Positions 8,408-19,038 of a DNA stretch of 64,000 nt are shown in pieces. The stretch is taken from NCBI RefSeq assembly GCF_007197555.1, contig NZ_CP041614.1, positions 2,348,001-2,412,000 on the forward strand, written 5' to 3'. A program made the position numbers and the translations under genes. Below the pieces are notes generated by a model. That model had not been told where the DNA came from, ran no database searches, and saw only the letters and a list, made by a program, of their open reading frames with translations. Origin of the DNA: Shewanella psychropiezotolerans (GTDB lineage: Bacteria > Pseudomonadota > Gammaproteobacteria > Enterobacterales > Shewanellaceae). Within the stretch, counting starts at the first letter, position 1, and each line of letters begins with the position of its first letter.

Positions 8408-9445
8408 ATGCGTGTGACCGATTTTTCTTTTGAACTTCCGAACGAGCTTATTGCTCGATATCCTACCGCCGAACGTACCTCTTCGAGACTACTTTCTTTA
8501 GATGGCAATACTGGCGAGGTCACAGACAAGCAGTTCACCGATATTCTCAATATGGTTAATCCCGGCGATCTTATGGTGTTCAATAACACCCGAGTGATCC
8601 CGGCGCGATTGTTTGGTAAGAAGCAGAGCGGTGGCAAGCTGGAGCTTTTAGTCGAGCGTATGCTCGATGATAAAAGCATATTGGCCCATGTCAGGTGTTC
8701 GAAATCCCCTAAAGTCGATTCGATTATCTGTGTCGATGGTGGCTATGAGATGATCATGCTTGCTCGTCACGACGCCTTATTTGAGCTTAAACTGCTGTCG
8801 GACAAAACCATACTCGAAGTGCTCGAAGAGGTTGGGCATATGCCTTTACCGCCCTATATCGATCGCCCAGACGAAGACGCGGATAAAGAGCGTTATCAGA
8901 CCGTTTACAATGAGACTCCGGGCGCTGTTGCCGCACCGACGGCGGGATTACATTTTGACGATGCTATGTTAAAAGCCTTGGCTGATAAAGGTGTTGATAC
9001 CGCGTTTGTCACCTTACATGTTGGCGCCGGGACCTTTCAGCCGGTAAAAGTGGACAATATCCTCGAGCATAAGATGCATTCTGAGTGGGCTGAAGTCACT
9101 CAAGAGGTTGTTGATAAAGTCATGCAAACTAAGGCGAATGGAAAACGTGTTATTGCCGTAGGCACAACATCGGTGCGTTCATTAGAGAGTGCAGCTAAGG
9201 CAAGTGCTGCTGAACTGGAAGCATTTTGCAGTGACACTGACATCTTTATCTATCCCGGATATGAGTTCCAAGTGGTCGATGCCATGGTGACAAACTTCCA
9301 TCTTCCCGAGTCGACCTTAATCATGTTGCTCAGCGCCTTTGCAGGCTTCGATGAGGTAAAAAACGCCTATCGACACGCGATCGCTCAAAAATACCGCTTC
9401 TTTAGCTATGGCGACGCCATGTTTGTGACTAAAAAACCGAACTAA
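8408..9445 (+). CDS. queA: S-adenosylmethionine:tRNA ribosyltransferase-isomerase
   Basis: QueA (345 residues; E. coli 356) builds the epoxycyclopentane ring of epoxyqueuosine by moving the ribosyl part of S-adenosylmethionine onto preQ1 in tRNA. Visible marks are the start [30 protein letters not shown] near 57-70, [15 protein letters not shown] in the middle, [11 protein letters not shown], and the C-terminal [17 protein letters not shown]. It begins the conserved queA-tgt-yajC-secD-secF run, but a strong terminator follows it, so tgt probably has its own promoter. Confidence 0.96.
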   Translation: MRVTDFSFELPNELIARYPTAERTSSRLLSLDGNTGEVTDKQFTDILNMVNPGDLMVFNNTRVIPARLFGKKQSGGKLELLVERMLDDKSILAHVRCSKSPKVDSIICVDGGYEMIMLARHDALFELKLLSDKTILEVLEEVGHMPLPPYIDRPDEDADKERYQTVYNETPGAVAAPTAGLHFDDAMLKALADKGVDTAFVTLHVGAGTFQPVKVDNILEHKMHSEWAEVTQEVVDKVMQTKANGKRVIAVGTTSVRSLESAAKASAAELEAFCSDTDIFIYPGYEFQVVDAMVTNFHLPESTLIMLLSAFAGFDEVKNAYRHAIAQKYRFFSYGDAMFVTKKPN

Positions 9446-9463
9446 TCTCGAAAATTGTTTTAA

Positions 9464-9498
9464 AATACCCACCCACAAGATGAGGTGGGTATTTTTTT
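9464..9498 (+). terminator. Rho-independent terminator after queA
   Basis: The arms AATACCCACC and GGTGGGTATT are perfectly complementary, with a 10-base loop and a run of seven T. It starts 19 bases after the queA stop. Confidence 0.9.
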
Positions 9499-9613
9499 CT
9501 GCTATTTTTGTGCATATTTTAAGGATACAGGGTTGATACTCAGTTGTTTGCCCTTATCTCTAGTTTTAATGTTAGCTTGTACCGATTATTTAGCTTAGTG
9601 CAGGCACTTATGA

Positions 9614-10768
<1,155 letters not shown>

Positions 10769-10800
10769 TTTTAACTACTGCTAAATAAGAAGAGAGAACT

Positions 10801-11127
10801 ATGTTCATTTCAAATGCGTACGCTGCAGATGCTCCAGCAACTGGTGGCACCATGGAGTTAATTTTCATGCTGGTTATATTCGGCCTGATATTCTATTTCA
10901 TGATTTTCCGCCCGCAGTCTAAGCGCGTCAAAGAGCACAAGAACTTAATGGGTTCATTGAGCAAAGGTGACGAGGTGCTCACCAGTGGTGGTATTTTAGG
11001 TAAGATTGCTAAAATCAGTGAAGAAAATGATTATGTGTTACTGACAATCAATGAAACATCTGAAATTACGATTAAGAAGGATTACATAGCGGCCGTATTG
11101 CCTAAAGGCTCTATTAAGTCACTTTAA
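10801..11127 (+). CDS. yajC: Sec translocon accessory subunit YajC
   Basis: The 108-residue YajC has one transmembrane helix (about 17-37, [19 protein letters not shown]) followed by [14 protein letters not shown] and a cytoplasmic beta-rich domain with [10 protein letters not shown]. YajC joins SecDF in the inner membrane and helps protein export. It lies 32 bases after tgt and 17 bases before secD, with AGAGAG upstream as ribosome site, so these genes form one operon. Confidence 0.95.
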   Translation: MFISNAYAADAPATGGTMELIFMLVIFGLIFYFMIFRPQSKRVKEHKNLMGSLSKGDEVLTSGGILGKIAKISEENDYVLLTINETSEITIKKDYIAAVLPKGSIKSL

Positions 11128-11144
11128 GCCAAGAGGGCGATGGT

Positions 11145-12995
11145 GTGTTAAATAAATACCCAATGTGGAAAAACTTGATGGTGGCTTGCATCATCTTCGT
11201 AGGTTTTTTCTATGCAATTCCGAATCTCTTCGGTGAAGACTATGCGGTACAGGTAGTCGGCACTCGTGGAGCCGAGGTGACTGTGGCGACTCAGTCAACA
11301 GTCAATGATATTCTTGCCAGCAAGAATATTGCGATGAAGCGTTCAGAGCTTGAAAATGGCCAACTACTTGTTCGTGTGATGGACGGCGATCAACAGTTAC
11401 TCGCCAGAGAAGCGATTGCCGCTGCGCTGGGTGACAAATACACCGTCGCCTTAAACTTAGCGCCGGCGACGCCTGAATGGTTGGAGAGTATGGGCGGTAG
11501 CCCTATGAAACTAGGTCTGGATCTTCGAGGCGGTGTTCACTTCTTGATGGAAGTGAAGATGGGCGAAGCGGTCCGTAAGATGACCGAGTCTAAGATGGCC
11601 GATTTCAGAACCGACCTACGTGGTGAGAGAATTCGCTATGCTGGTATACGTGAAAGTGCTAAAGGCATAGAGATCAAATTCCGTGATGCCGAGAATTTAG
11701 CTAAGGCTGAGCGTTTCCTCAAGTCTAGTGGCAATGACATGGTGTTCACCGATACCTCATCGGGTGGCAATTACTTCTTGATTGCCAATCTCAGTGAGAG
11801 CTATCTAAAACAGGTCAAAGAGGATGCACTACAGCAAAACATCACTACGATTCGTAATCGAGTGAATGAGTTGGGTGTTGCTGAGCCAGTGGTACAACGC
11901 CAAGGTGCAGAGCGTATTATCGTTCAGCTACCCGGTGTGCAAGATACCGCTCGCGCCAAAAAAATTCTGGGTGCTACGGCATCGATCGAATTTCGCATGG
12001 TTGATGAGAAAGCCGATGCTACCGCTATAGCCAGTGGTCGCGTCTCTCCTAACTCGAAGGTCTATGACCGCCGTCAAGGTGGAAAAGTCGCCCTCTATAA
12101 AGAAGTCATGCTATCAGGCACCCATATTCAAGGTGCACAGCCGAGCTTCGACGAATATAGTCGTCCTCAGGTAAGCATCAACCTAGATTCCAAGGGTGGC
12201 TCAATCTTCTCGAATGTGACTAAGGATAACATTGGTAAACCAATGGCTACCTTGTTCATCGAGTATAAAGATAATGGTGCTAAAAACCCGGATGGCAGCA
12301 TTAAGCTGGAGAAGATAGAGGAAGTTATTTCAGTCGCGACTATTCAAGCGCGTCTGGGACGTAACTTCGTTATCACAGGTTTGGATCATGGCGAATCACA
12401 AAGTCTAGCATTATTGCTTCGTGCCGGCGCCTTGATTGCTCCTGTGGTTATCGTTGAAGAACGTACTATTGGCCCAAGCTTAGGTGCCGAGAATATTCAA
12501 AACGGTGTTCAAGCGATGATATGGGGCTTAGCCGTTGTGCTTATCTTCATGCTGGTCTATTACCGTGCTTTTGGTCTGATTGCTAATCTGGCGTTAACCG
12601 CAAACTTAGTCATGGTGGTCGGTGTGATGTCGATGATCCCTGGGGCTGTGCTAACACTGCCGGGTATCGCTGGTATGGTATTGACCGTAGGTATGGCAGT
12701 AGATGGCAATGTGCTGATCTATGAGCGTATCCGTGAAGAGCTAAGAAATGGCAGAAGTGTGCAGCAGGCAATTCATGAAGGTTATGCGAATGCATTTTCT
12801 ACCATTGCCGATGCCAACATCACCACCTTTATGACAGCACTTATTTTGTTCTCCGTCGGAACGGGTGCAGTGAAAGGTTTCGCAGTCACCTTGATGATAG
12901 GTATTGCGACTTCTATGTTCACCGCTATCGTGGGCACCCGTGCAATTGTTAACGCTGTTTGGGGTGGTAAGCGCGTTAAGAAACTGTCTATATAA
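11145..12995 (+). CDS. secD: protein translocase subunit SecD
   Basis: SecD (616 residues, E. coli 615) is an RND-type membrane protein that uses the proton gradient to pull translocating proteins into the periplasm. One N-terminal helix (about 7-27) is followed by a large periplasmic P1 region that includes [11 protein letters not shown] near 124-134, the conserved D1 motif. The C-terminal half has five membrane segments with [18 protein letters not shown], the D4 motif. The start is GTG at 11145, with GAGGG just upstream. Confidence 0.96.
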   Translation: MLNKYPMWKNLMVACIIFVGFFYAIPNLFGEDYAVQVVGTRGAEVTVATQSTVNDILASKNIAMKRSELENGQLLVRVMDGDQQLLAREAIAAALGDKYTVALNLAPATPEWLESMGGSPMKLGLDLRGGVHFLMEVKMGEAVRKMTESKMADFRTDLRGERIRYAGIRESAKGIEIKFRDAENLAKAERFLKSSGNDMVFTDTSSGGNYFLIANLSESYLKQVKEDALQQNITTIRNRVNELGVAEPVVQRQGAERIIVQLPGVQDTARAKKILGATASIEFRMVDEKADATAIASGRVSPNSKVYDRRQGGKVALYKEVMLSGTHIQGAQPSFDEYSRPQVSINLDSKGGSIFSNVTKDNIGKPMATLFIEYKDNGAKNPDGSIKLEKIEEVISVATIQARLGRNFVITGLDHGESQSLALLLRAGALIAPVVIVEERTIGPSLGAENIQNGVQAMIWGLAVVLIFMLVYYRAFGLIANLALTANLVMVVGVMSMIPGAVLTLPGIAGMVLTVGMAVDGNVLIYERIREELRNGRSVQQAIHEGYANAFSTIADANITTFMTALILFSVGTGAVKGFAVTLMIGIATSMFTAIVGTRAIVNAVWGGKRVKKLSI

Positions 12996-13007
12996 GGAAA
13001 GTTGATT

Positions 13008-13955
13008 ATGTTTCAGATTTTATCCATAAAAGGCACGGTCAACTTTCTGCGTCATGCCGTGCCAATCAGTATCCTGTCGCTTATTTTAGTTATTGGTTCT
13101 TTGACGTCGCTAGCGACTAAAGGCATTAACTGGGGTCTCGACTTTACCGGTGGTACCGTTGTTGAGCTCGAGTTCTCATCGACTGCAAACCTTCAGGCAC
13201 TTCGCGCGGAATTAACTAGTGAAGAAACAGAAGGCGTCGTGGTACAGCATTTTGGTTCAAGCCGAGATGTGATCACGCGTCTTCCTGTTAAAGAGGGCGT
13301 GAAGAGTGAACTCCAGGTCCAGCATGTGATGGAAGCTGCGATTAAGCTAGATCCGCAGGTGATCCAGAAGCGTGTGGAGATGGTTGGACCTCAGATTGGT
13401 CAAGAGCTCGCAGAGCAGGGCGGACTAGCAGTATTAGTCGCATTGATCTGTATTTTGATTTATGTATCCTTCCGTTTCGAGTGGCGTTTAGCACTCGGCT
13501 CAGTGGCGGCATTAGCACACGATGTGATTATCACCTTAGGTGTGTTCTCTCTGTTCCAGTTGGATTTTGATCTTACGGTACTGGCTGGGGTATTGACGGT
13601 TGTCGGTTACTCACTCAATGATACTATTGTTGTATTTGACCGTATCCGTGAAAACTTCCTTAAGATGCGTAAAGGTGGGCCTGAGGAGATTGTGAATACC
13701 TCAATCACTCAAACCATGAGTCGTACCATCATTACGACTGGTACTACTCTGGTCGTGGTCATTGCCTTGTTCCTCAAGGGCGGCACCATGATCCATGGGT
13801 TTGCAACGGCACTCTTAATGGGTATCTTCGTCGGTACTTTCTCCTCTATCTACGTGGCGAGTTTCCTGGCGGTTAAGCTTGGAATTAACCGTGAGCATAT
13901 GCTGCCCGTTGAAATCGAAAAAGAAGGCGCAGATCAAGACCCATTGATGCCTTAA
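13008..13955 (+). CDS. secF: protein translocase subunit SecF
   Basis: SecF (315 residues) partners SecD. It has six membrane helices: an N-terminal helix, the D1-like motif INWGLDFTGGTVVELEF, then VGYSLNDTIVVFDRIRENF with the conserved D4-type Asp. ATG 13008 is chosen over the in-frame TTG at 13002 because AAGGAAAG sits 6 bases upstream of the ATG and directly abuts the TTG. It is separated from secD by 12 bases. Confidence 0.96.
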   Translation: MFQILSIKGTVNFLRHAVPISILSLILVIGSLTSLATKGINWGLDFTGGTVVELEFSSTANLQALRAELTSEETEGVVVQHFGSSRDVITRLPVKEGVKSELQVQHVMEAAIKLDPQVIQKRVEMVGPQIGQELAEQGGLAVLVALICILIYVSFRFEWRLALGSVAALAHDVIITLGVFSLFQLDFDLTVLAGVLTVVGYSLNDTIVVFDRIRENFLKMRKGGPEEIVNTSITQTMSRTIITTGTTLVVVIALFLKGGTMIHGFATALLMGIFVGTFSSIYVASFLAVKLGINREHMLPVEIEKEGADQDPLMP

Positions 13956-13983
13956 TATTTTTTAATCTTATTCGAAGTACACT

Positions 13984-14010
13984 GAAAACCACCTTCGGGT
14001 GGTTTTTTAT
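13984..14010 (+). terminator. Rho-independent terminator after secF
   Basis: AAAACCACC, a TTCG tetraloop and GGTGGTTTTTT form a compact GC hairpin with a T run, 29 bases after the secF stop. It ends the yajC-secDF operon. Confidence 0.9.
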
Positions 14011-14225
14011 TGCCTTGGTAAAATAGATAATAAGTATGTGTGCATTTGAGATATCAACAATGTTCCACACTCAAATAACTGAATTCTCATTTGTTATCCG
14101 GCTTGGCCGCATTTATCCTCGACAGACTCGCTAATTTAGCAGTAGGATGTTGGCACTCATATGATGAGTTAACATATTTATCACACCTTAAATTTGCCAG
14201 AAGAGCAACAGTTGTAGGGAATAAC

Positions 14226-14543
14226 ATGGAAGAGCGAAGTAGAATGGTTGCGGGCGGTAATTTATTACAGGCTCATACGTGGAAAGGTCTGTTAGAAACA
14301 AGTGGAATTGAAGTAGAGCTTCGTGGTGAAGCGTTACTCGGTGGAATAGGTGAGCTGCCAGTAGATCTGCAAAATGTAGAGCTCTGGGTCTGTGAGTCGA
14401 AATATGAGCTTGCTAAATCTCAACTCGAATCTCTTAATGCCGAAGGTCCTCGATGGCGCTGCGTAAAGTGCCAAGAAATGAATGAGGCTAGTTTTGACTT
14501 GTGTTGGCAATGTGGAACAGAGAGTTGTGAGATACACAACTAA
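14226..14543 (+). CDS. DUF2007 protein with C-terminal zinc ribbon
   Basis: The 105-residue protein has a DUF2007 (PII-like alpha/beta) domain: the segment around residues 13-72 includes AHTWKGLLETSGIEVELRGE and LWVCESKYELAKSQLE, typical of this family. A short C-terminal zinc ribbon follows, with Cys pairs in CVKC and CWQC separated by 10 residues. The frame is open upstream to 14091, but ATG 14226 with TAGGGA about 6 bases before it fits the family start. It stands alone. DUF2007 proteins are described as putative signal-transducing proteins; the ligand is unknown. Confidence 0.75.
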   Translation: MEERSRMVAGGNLLQAHTWKGLLETSGIEVELRGEALLGGIGELPVDLQNVELWVCESKYELAKSQLESLNAEGPRWRCVKCQEMNEASFDLCWQCGTESCEIHN

Positions 14544-14655
14544 TTTCCTGCTACACATCAAATACTGTTATTACGATATACTCTATCCTCTGTTTCGTGG
14601 GTGCTCTTAGGCTCCAATACGATTGCCGTTAATACAAGTTTAGGAATTATTATTA

Positions 14656-15567
14656 ATGCAGTACTTTCCCCTATTTGTTGATACATCCAAGCTGAAAGTC
14701 TTGTTGGTGGGCGCTGGTGATGTGGCCAGTAGAAAATTAGAGCTGTTATCCAGAACTAATGCTGAGATTCTGGTTATTGCCACAGATATCTCCACAGAGG
14801 TATCTAAGCGTGCCCAGCAAGGCCGTATTACTCTCGTTAAACGCAGTGTGGTGCCAGATGATATCCATGGGGTCGATCTCGTTTATCTTGCGACTGCTGA
14901 TGACAAGCTCAATGCAAAGTTCGCGAGTATTGCCGATGAACGTGGGATTTGGGTGAATGTTGTAGATAGCCCCGAACTGTGCCGTTTTATCACACCATCG
15001 ATAGTCGATCGGGGCCGTCTTCAGATTGCGATAAGCACGGCTGGCGCAGCGCCCGTTTTTGCACGAGAGCTAAGGGCGCGACTCGAGTCCTGGTTGCCTC
15101 AGTCTCTCTCGCCTCTGTTTGATTTTGTTGCGGCTAAGCGCAAAGAAGTGCAGCAAAGACTGCCTGAATTTAAGCAAAGAAAGCTATTTTGGGAGCATTT
15201 CTTCAGAGCGAATGGTGATAAGTTTGATGATGAAACTCCTGTTCATTACGACAACGGCTTCCAAGGCTTGTCGACAGGCGGAGAGATCCTACTTATCGAT
15301 GATGAGACTCAAGCCTCTTTGTTACCCATAGCTGCAATGCCATTAATGCAGAAACTCGATCATATTTTTAGTCTCGAAGAACTGCCTTTTATTCTCAATG
15401 AATTTGTCAGACGCGATGCTGAAAGAGGGAAGTTACCCACTCTAAGCGAGCTGAGTAAGCTGTACGAAAATGGCCAACGTTGTCTAGTTTATGCGGATAA
15501 CGAGACTGTGACTCAACTAAAAGCCCATTTCCCCATGGCGAAACACTTGAGAGCCGGAAAAATCTAA
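14656..15567 (+). CDS. siroheme-synthase N-terminal type protein (precorrin-2 dehydrogenase)
   Basis: The 303-residue product matches the N-terminal, Met8-like half of CysG. It begins MQYFPLFVDTSKLKVLLVGAG with a Rossmann glycine loop (GAGDVASRKLELL, 19-31), has a VDLVYLATAD strand and VNVVDSPELCRFITPSIVDRG, and LQIAISTAGAAPVFARELR for substrate binding. Such proteins oxidise precorrin-2 to sirohydrochlorin and may insert iron, feeding siroheme to sulfite and nitrite reductases. The methyltransferase half of CysG is absent. The last 100 residues have no recognised domain, and are longer than in a bare Met8 domain. Confidence 0.85.
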   Translation: MQYFPLFVDTSKLKVLLVGAGDVASRKLELLSRTNAEILVIATDISTEVSKRAQQGRITLVKRSVVPDDIHGVDLVYLATADDKLNAKFASIADERGIWVNVVDSPELCRFITPSIVDRGRLQIAISTAGAAPVFARELRARLESWLPQSLSPLFDFVAAKRKEVQQRLPEFKQRKLFWEHFFRANGDKFDDETPVHYDNGFQGLSTGGEILLIDDETQASLLPIAAMPLMQKLDHIFSLEELPFILNEFVRRDAERGKLPTLSELSKLYENGQRCLVYADNETVTQLKAHFPMAKHLRAGKI

Positions 15568-15582
15568 TGTAAGCGCTAGTGA

Positions 15583-15724
15583 TACTAATCGGTATAAGAA
15601 AGTAGTCAGCTTAGAGCTATTTTTACAGTGTATTTCGAGGTGAATGAGTGAGAAAGTGGTGATCCCTTTTGAACTTATTCAACACAGAAGTAGGCAGACC
15701 CAAACACTCCAGAAGGCGAGTTTA
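15583..15724. repeat. truncated copy of the MITE-like element
   Basis: The sequence TACTAATCGGTATAAGAAAG at the left boundary and the following ~140 bases match the left half of the element at 34206-34467, including a shared run GTGATCCCTTTTGAAC and TTCAACACAGAAGTAGGC. The right half and the right terminal repeat are missing. It lies between a siroheme-type gene and yaeQ and encodes nothing. Confidence 0.8.
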
Positions 15725-15806
15725 TTTATCGAATTAAGGTCGGCATATCTCATTCGGCGGGAGATTGAGTTACACTAGCGCCAATTAATTGAGAGAATTA
15801 GAAGTT

Positions 15807-16346
15807 ATGGCACCAAAAGCTACCGTATACAAAGTCACTCTGCAGATAGCCGATATGGATCGCGGCTATTATCACGATCATCAACTGACATTAGCTCAAC
15901 ACCCTTCAGAGACTGATTCCCGTATGATGGTCCGTCTGCTGGCTTTTGCAATGAATGCGAGTGAGTCATTGGCATTCAGTAAAGGGCTTTGCGTCGAAGA
16001 TGAACCTGAGCTTTGGGAAAAGTCCCTAGTGGGCGATATCGAGCTTTGGATTGAGTTTGGTCAGAGTGATGAAAAATGGTTAAGAAAAGCCAGTGGCAGG
16101 GCGAAGCAAGTACAGTTATTTGCTTATGGTGGACGAGCAGTACCTATATGGTGGCAACAAAATGAGAAAGCATTAGAACGTTATAAAAATCTTAAAGTGT
16201 GGAATATCCCTGAAGAGGCCGTGAAGCAGATGGGAGACTTGGTTACTCGTAATATGGAGCTTCAATATAATATAAGTGATGGGGAGATCTGGCTATCCAG
16301 TGAACATGCTAGTGTTCAATTTACCCCAGAAATACTGAAAGCTTAG
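15807..16346 (+). CDS. yaeQ: YaeQ family protein
   Basis: The 179-residue protein matches YaeQ along its length: MAPKATVYKVTLQIADMDRG, then LAQHPSETDSRMMVRLLAFA, GLCVEDEPELW, and the late IWWQQN. YaeQ has a PD-(D/E)xK nuclease-like fold; its E. coli homologue was first linked to suppression of RfaH loss, but the biochemical role is unsettled. An open frame extends 18 bases upstream to a TTG, but ATG 15807 fits homologues. A strong terminator follows. Confidence 0.9.
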   Translation: MAPKATVYKVTLQIADMDRGYYHDHQLTLAQHPSETDSRMMVRLLAFAMNASESLAFSKGLCVEDEPELWEKSLVGDIELWIEFGQSDEKWLRKASGRAKQVQLFAYGGRAVPIWWQQNEKALERYKNLKVWNIPEEAVKQMGDLVTRNMELQYNISDGEIWLSSEHASVQFTPEILKA

Positions 16347-16378
16347 CGTTTAACCTTAATCCTAAAATTGATGTAAAT

Positions 16379-16408
16379 CAGCCAGTCATAGACTGGCCTT
16401 TTTGTTTG
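16379..16408 (+). terminator. Rho-independent terminator after yaeQ
   Basis: GCCAGTC and GACTGGC pair around an ATA loop and are followed by TTTTTGTTTGTTT, 33 bases past the yaeQ stop. Confidence 0.85.
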
Positions 16409-16501
16409 TTTATTTATTAGTCTTGGGTTATGGATCAAAGTTTGAAATTCAAATATTGATTATAAAGGCATATATTTATTAGCCTTAAAGGTAGCAGTAT
16501 T

Positions 16502-16744
16502 ATGTCCGAATCAGTTCATGGCCATCAAGTGATGGAGTTGATGCTCACATTAGGTAAAGCAATAACCAAAGAAGAGCTTAAAGTATTGATGCACCAACAT
16601 TTTGGTGCATCGGTGCGCTATCATACTTGCTCTGCGAGTGAGATGAATGCCGATGCGCTAATTGAGCTATTGGAAAAGAAGGGAAAGTTTATTGAATCAG
16701 CTAAAGGTATAGAGACTGTTGCGGATAGGATCTGTTCTCATTAA
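16502..16744 (+). CDS. yecH: YecH family metal-binding protein
   Basis: An 80-residue protein similar to E. coli YecH (DUF2492): VHGHQVMELML at the start, FGASVRYHTCSASEMNADALIELLEKKGKF in the middle, and RICSH at the end. The conserved His and Cys residues (HGH, HTCS, CSH) suggest a metal site. It is monocistronic, with a GGTAG ribosome site. The function of YecH is unknown. Confidence 0.85.
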   Translation: MSESVHGHQVMELMLTLGKAITKEELKVLMHQHFGASVRYHTCSASEMNADALIELLEKKGKFIESAKGIETVADRICSH

Positions 16745-16809
16745 GAGCTTAATGTTTTGATTGTATAGCTTCATATAAATCAAAGTGCTAATTATTTGGT
16801 TGTTGGTTA

Positions 16810-17157
16810 TTAGTCATCACTCAACTCGATAATAGTACTTTGCTCATGTTTGCTTTTTACTGAAAACTCACGAATTAAAATTCTGATGAGGCGTGATTTA
16901 GCTATTTTTTTCTCAGCCGATATCCTGTCTAGTATTCCAATTGCATCTTCAGTAAGGGAGAAAGTAGCGTGTTTATAAATTTTGGTTGAATGTTTATCTA
17001 AGCCTTTATGCTTAGCTCTGCTTAGTTTTTTTCTACTTTTACTGACGACGCTAGGTTGGCCAAAGGCGTAATTATTAGCATCTTCGATGAAATCCTCGAT
17101 AGAGACTTGAGTTTGAGGTGTTTTCTTCTTGCGCCTTTTTAGATCAGTTAAGCTCAT
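16810..17157 (-). CDS. ribbon-helix-helix-type partner of ParA
   Basis: The 115-residue product has a very basic N-terminal half (runs RRKKK and SRKKLSRAKHK) and a C-terminal segment ATFSLTEDAIGILDRISAEK followed by KSRLIRILIREF, which fits a ribbon-helix-helix DNA-binding fold. Its start overlaps the ParA gene by 14 bases, so the two are translationally coupled. The arrangement is like plasmid type Ib ParA with a small RHH centromere-binding protein, though it could be a regulator. It is bounded by yecH, which is convergent. Confidence 0.65.
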   Translation of the reverse strand: MSLTDLKRRKKKTPQTQVSIEDFIEDANNYAFGQPSVVSKSRKKLSRAKHKGLDKHSTKIYKHATFSLTEDAIGILDRISAEKKIAKSRLIRILIREFSVKSKHEQSTIIELSDD

Positions 17158-17812
17158 AGCAATTTTCTGGTTCTATAGCAAAAAGTTCATCTGCAATTGC
17201 TCGTATCTCTGCAGCGGCTTTTCCATCGGGCTCAATTTCAATAACAGATGAGCCAAGTTCTTCACTGTCATCGTAAATATTTCTGTTGAAAGTCACAGCA
17301 TTTAATACCCGTAACCCAAATGATTCCACGACTTCTTTTGCTTCGAGAATTCTTTTAAATTGACTGGGTAGAGAAGGACATTGAGTCATGACTATGGTTG
17401 CTACCATTTTAGGGTTGACCATCTTACAGGTACTTAGCATATCTTCCATATGGGGTAAGGTTTTTAAGTCTCTACGCTTGGGTCTTAATGGAAGTATGAC
17501 ATAGGTTGCGACAGACATGGCTGCACGCATAGCCAGATTATCTTGGCCCCCACAATCGACGATGACATAATCGAAGTGTTTATCTTGACTCAAGAGGTCA
17601 TTACGGATTTTTCCGTAAAGTTGAATGCAGTTGATGGTTGGAAGGTCTGGATCTTCATTGCGAGCCTGAATCCAATCTGAAGTTGTGCGCTGTGGATCGC
17701 AATCAATCATTAATACATTCGCTTGGTATTTCTGCGTGATATGAACAGCTAGATTCTGGGCCATACAGCTTTTCCCTGCTCCACCTTTTTCTCCGCCCAC
17801 AAGCAAGATCAT
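17144..17812 (-). CDS. ParA/MinD-family ATPase
   Basis: The 222-residue ATPase has a deviant Walker A motif GGEKGGAGKS (6-15), MIDCDPQRTTSDW as the switch I region, VIVDCGGQDNL as Walker B, and LPLRPKRRDLKTLPHM further on. Such proteins position DNA or protein cargo by ATP-driven nucleoid gradients. ATG 17812 has GGAGA upstream. It is followed by an overlapping RHH-type gene. It is not the chromosomal soj/spo0J pair by neighbourhood, and no replication, conjugation or phage genes lie nearby, so it may be a plasmid- or island-derived cassette. Confidence 0.85.
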   Translation of the reverse strand: MILLVGGEKGGAGKSCMAQNLAVHITQKYQANVLMIDCDPQRTTSDWIQARNEDPDLPTINCIQLYGKIRNDLLSQDKHFDYVIVDCGGQDNLAMRAAMSVATYVILPLRPKRRDLKTLPHMEDMLSTCKMVNPKMVATIVMTQCPSLPSQFKRILEAKEVVESFGLRVLNAVTFNRNIYDDSEELGSSVIEIEPDGKAAAEIRAIADELFAIEPENCYELN

Positions 17813-17927
17813 AAAAGTATCTCCATGTCTTTCAGCACCAATTATCTTTGATTATTAAACGCGTTAAGTATAGAACAGACTATAGAGTTTTGCCGAAAAC
17901 TCCCTCTGCGGACATAGGGGCTAACGC

Positions 17928-18230
17928 TTATATAAGTTGTATTGCGATATGGAAGCTTTTGGGGTTACAGCTGTTGGTTCGACAGACTTGCCCTTTGACC
18001 ATATGCTTTTTATCATTATCCGGATTAAAGGTTATAGTGAGAAGATCCCCCACTTTAAAACTCTTTTTATATTCAATTAGCACCCCGTGCCTCGCCAGAT
18101 CGACACAGATCCCATCGTCTGTTTGTTCCTGGCCGTTTTCATCTTGCCAAGCCAAGAGAATACGTTCGGCTTCAAGGTCGACTCTGAAGGAGGTGCGTCG
18201 TTCATCTAAGTCTTCGGTATTATCTTGCAT
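17928..18230 (-). CDS. PilZ domain protein
   Basis: The 100-residue protein is a single PilZ domain, the c-di-GMP receptor fold. The N-terminal RRTSFR (11-16) supplies the RxxxR motif, and CVDLARHGVLIEY holds the second motif, with Ala where the canonical D/N-x-S-x-x-G has Ser. The change may weaken binding. It is a small cytoplasmic effector; its partner is unknown. A decayed c-di-GMP enzyme gene is elsewhere in the window at 37482, but is not linked. Confidence 0.82.
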   Translation of the reverse strand: MQDNTEDLDERRTSFRVDLEAERILLAWQDENGQEQTDDGICVDLARHGVLIEYKKSFKVGDLLTITFNPDNDKKHMVKGQVCRTNSCNPKSFHIAIQLI

Positions 18231-18402
18231 AAAAATCCCTAATGCGGAATGAAAAATAAGCTCTTTAAAAGTAGCATAATTTTTGTTCTAAAAACAAAGT
18301 TCGTGGATATTGAATGGCATTAGTAATAGCGATGACGGCATGGAGGAGTTTGCTCACCTAGTATTCTATCGACGGATACCAGGTGAGTGAAGTGATCGCT
18401 TG

Positions 18403-18804
18403 TTAGTGCTCTTCTTTACGTGGGTAAGGAAGTTTAAGTTGACCCCAGCGAATAACAATAACGGTTATAGAGAGTACTAGAGTTGATAATGCTATGGTCA
18501 TAATTCGCCAATCATCCATGGCTTTTATATCTAGTATCAGGTAACGCGCCAGTGCCACAATCGCGATATAGATAGGCATGCGTATAGGTAGTTTTCCAGA
18601 TTCGGCATAATTAGCCACCATAGCCAGTACTTCTAAATAGATAAATAGCAATAATAGATCGGCTAAATCGACTCTGGCATTTCCGATGATATGTACTATC
18701 TCCTGACCTATGGCGACTATTGTCGCGATGGCAATGATAATGAGTACGAAATGTTCGACAGCTTTAAGACTTTTCGAACCGTAGTGACTGTATAGCTTTC
18801 CCAT
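18403..18804 (-). CDS. psiE: PsiE family membrane protein
   Basis: The 133-residue protein has four predicted membrane helices (about 18-38, 45-70, 74-92, 98-120) and the family features AVEHFVLIIIAIATIVAIGQ and LADLLLLFIYLEVLAMV, with IYIAIVALARYLI. PsiE in E. coli is induced by phosphate starvation and is of unknown function. The gene is monocistronic. No PHO box was identified. Confidence 0.82.
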   Translation of the reverse strand: MGKLYSHYGSKSLKAVEHFVLIIIAIATIVAIGQEIVHIIGNARVDLADLLLLFIYLEVLAMVANYAESGKLPIRMPIYIAIVALARYLILDIKAMDDWRIMTIALSTLVLSITVIVIRWGQLKLPYPRKEEH

Positions 18805-18987
18805 AGCGATCTCTGGTAGGTGTTTTTTTTATGGTAGCAATATTTGAGGATTCTGCTTATTTTTCTATGTGATGGGACTCACATTATTGGTATACATAGG
18901 GAAATGAATAACCAGCTAGTGTTTGCTGCTTGGCTTGGAAGCTGTGACCAATGACAATTGTATAAGATACTAAGCGTTGCTGAAATA

Positions 18988-19015
18988 AAAAAGCCATCTG
19001 GCTGATGGCTTTTAA
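18988..19015 (-). terminator. Rho-independent terminator after suhB
   Basis: On the minus strand, AAGCCATC and GATGGCTT pair around a five-base loop and are followed by a TTTTTT run, about 24 bases after the suhB stop. Confidence 0.85.
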
Positions 19016-19038
19016 ATCTGTTCTTTCAAACGCTAAGT

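Noticed and set aside
9533..9560. TTGATA-N16-TATCTC as a tgt promoter
   Set aside because: The -10 is a poor match and the spacing is not optimal; the terminator upstream implies a promoter somewhere here, but this pair is not convincing enough to list.
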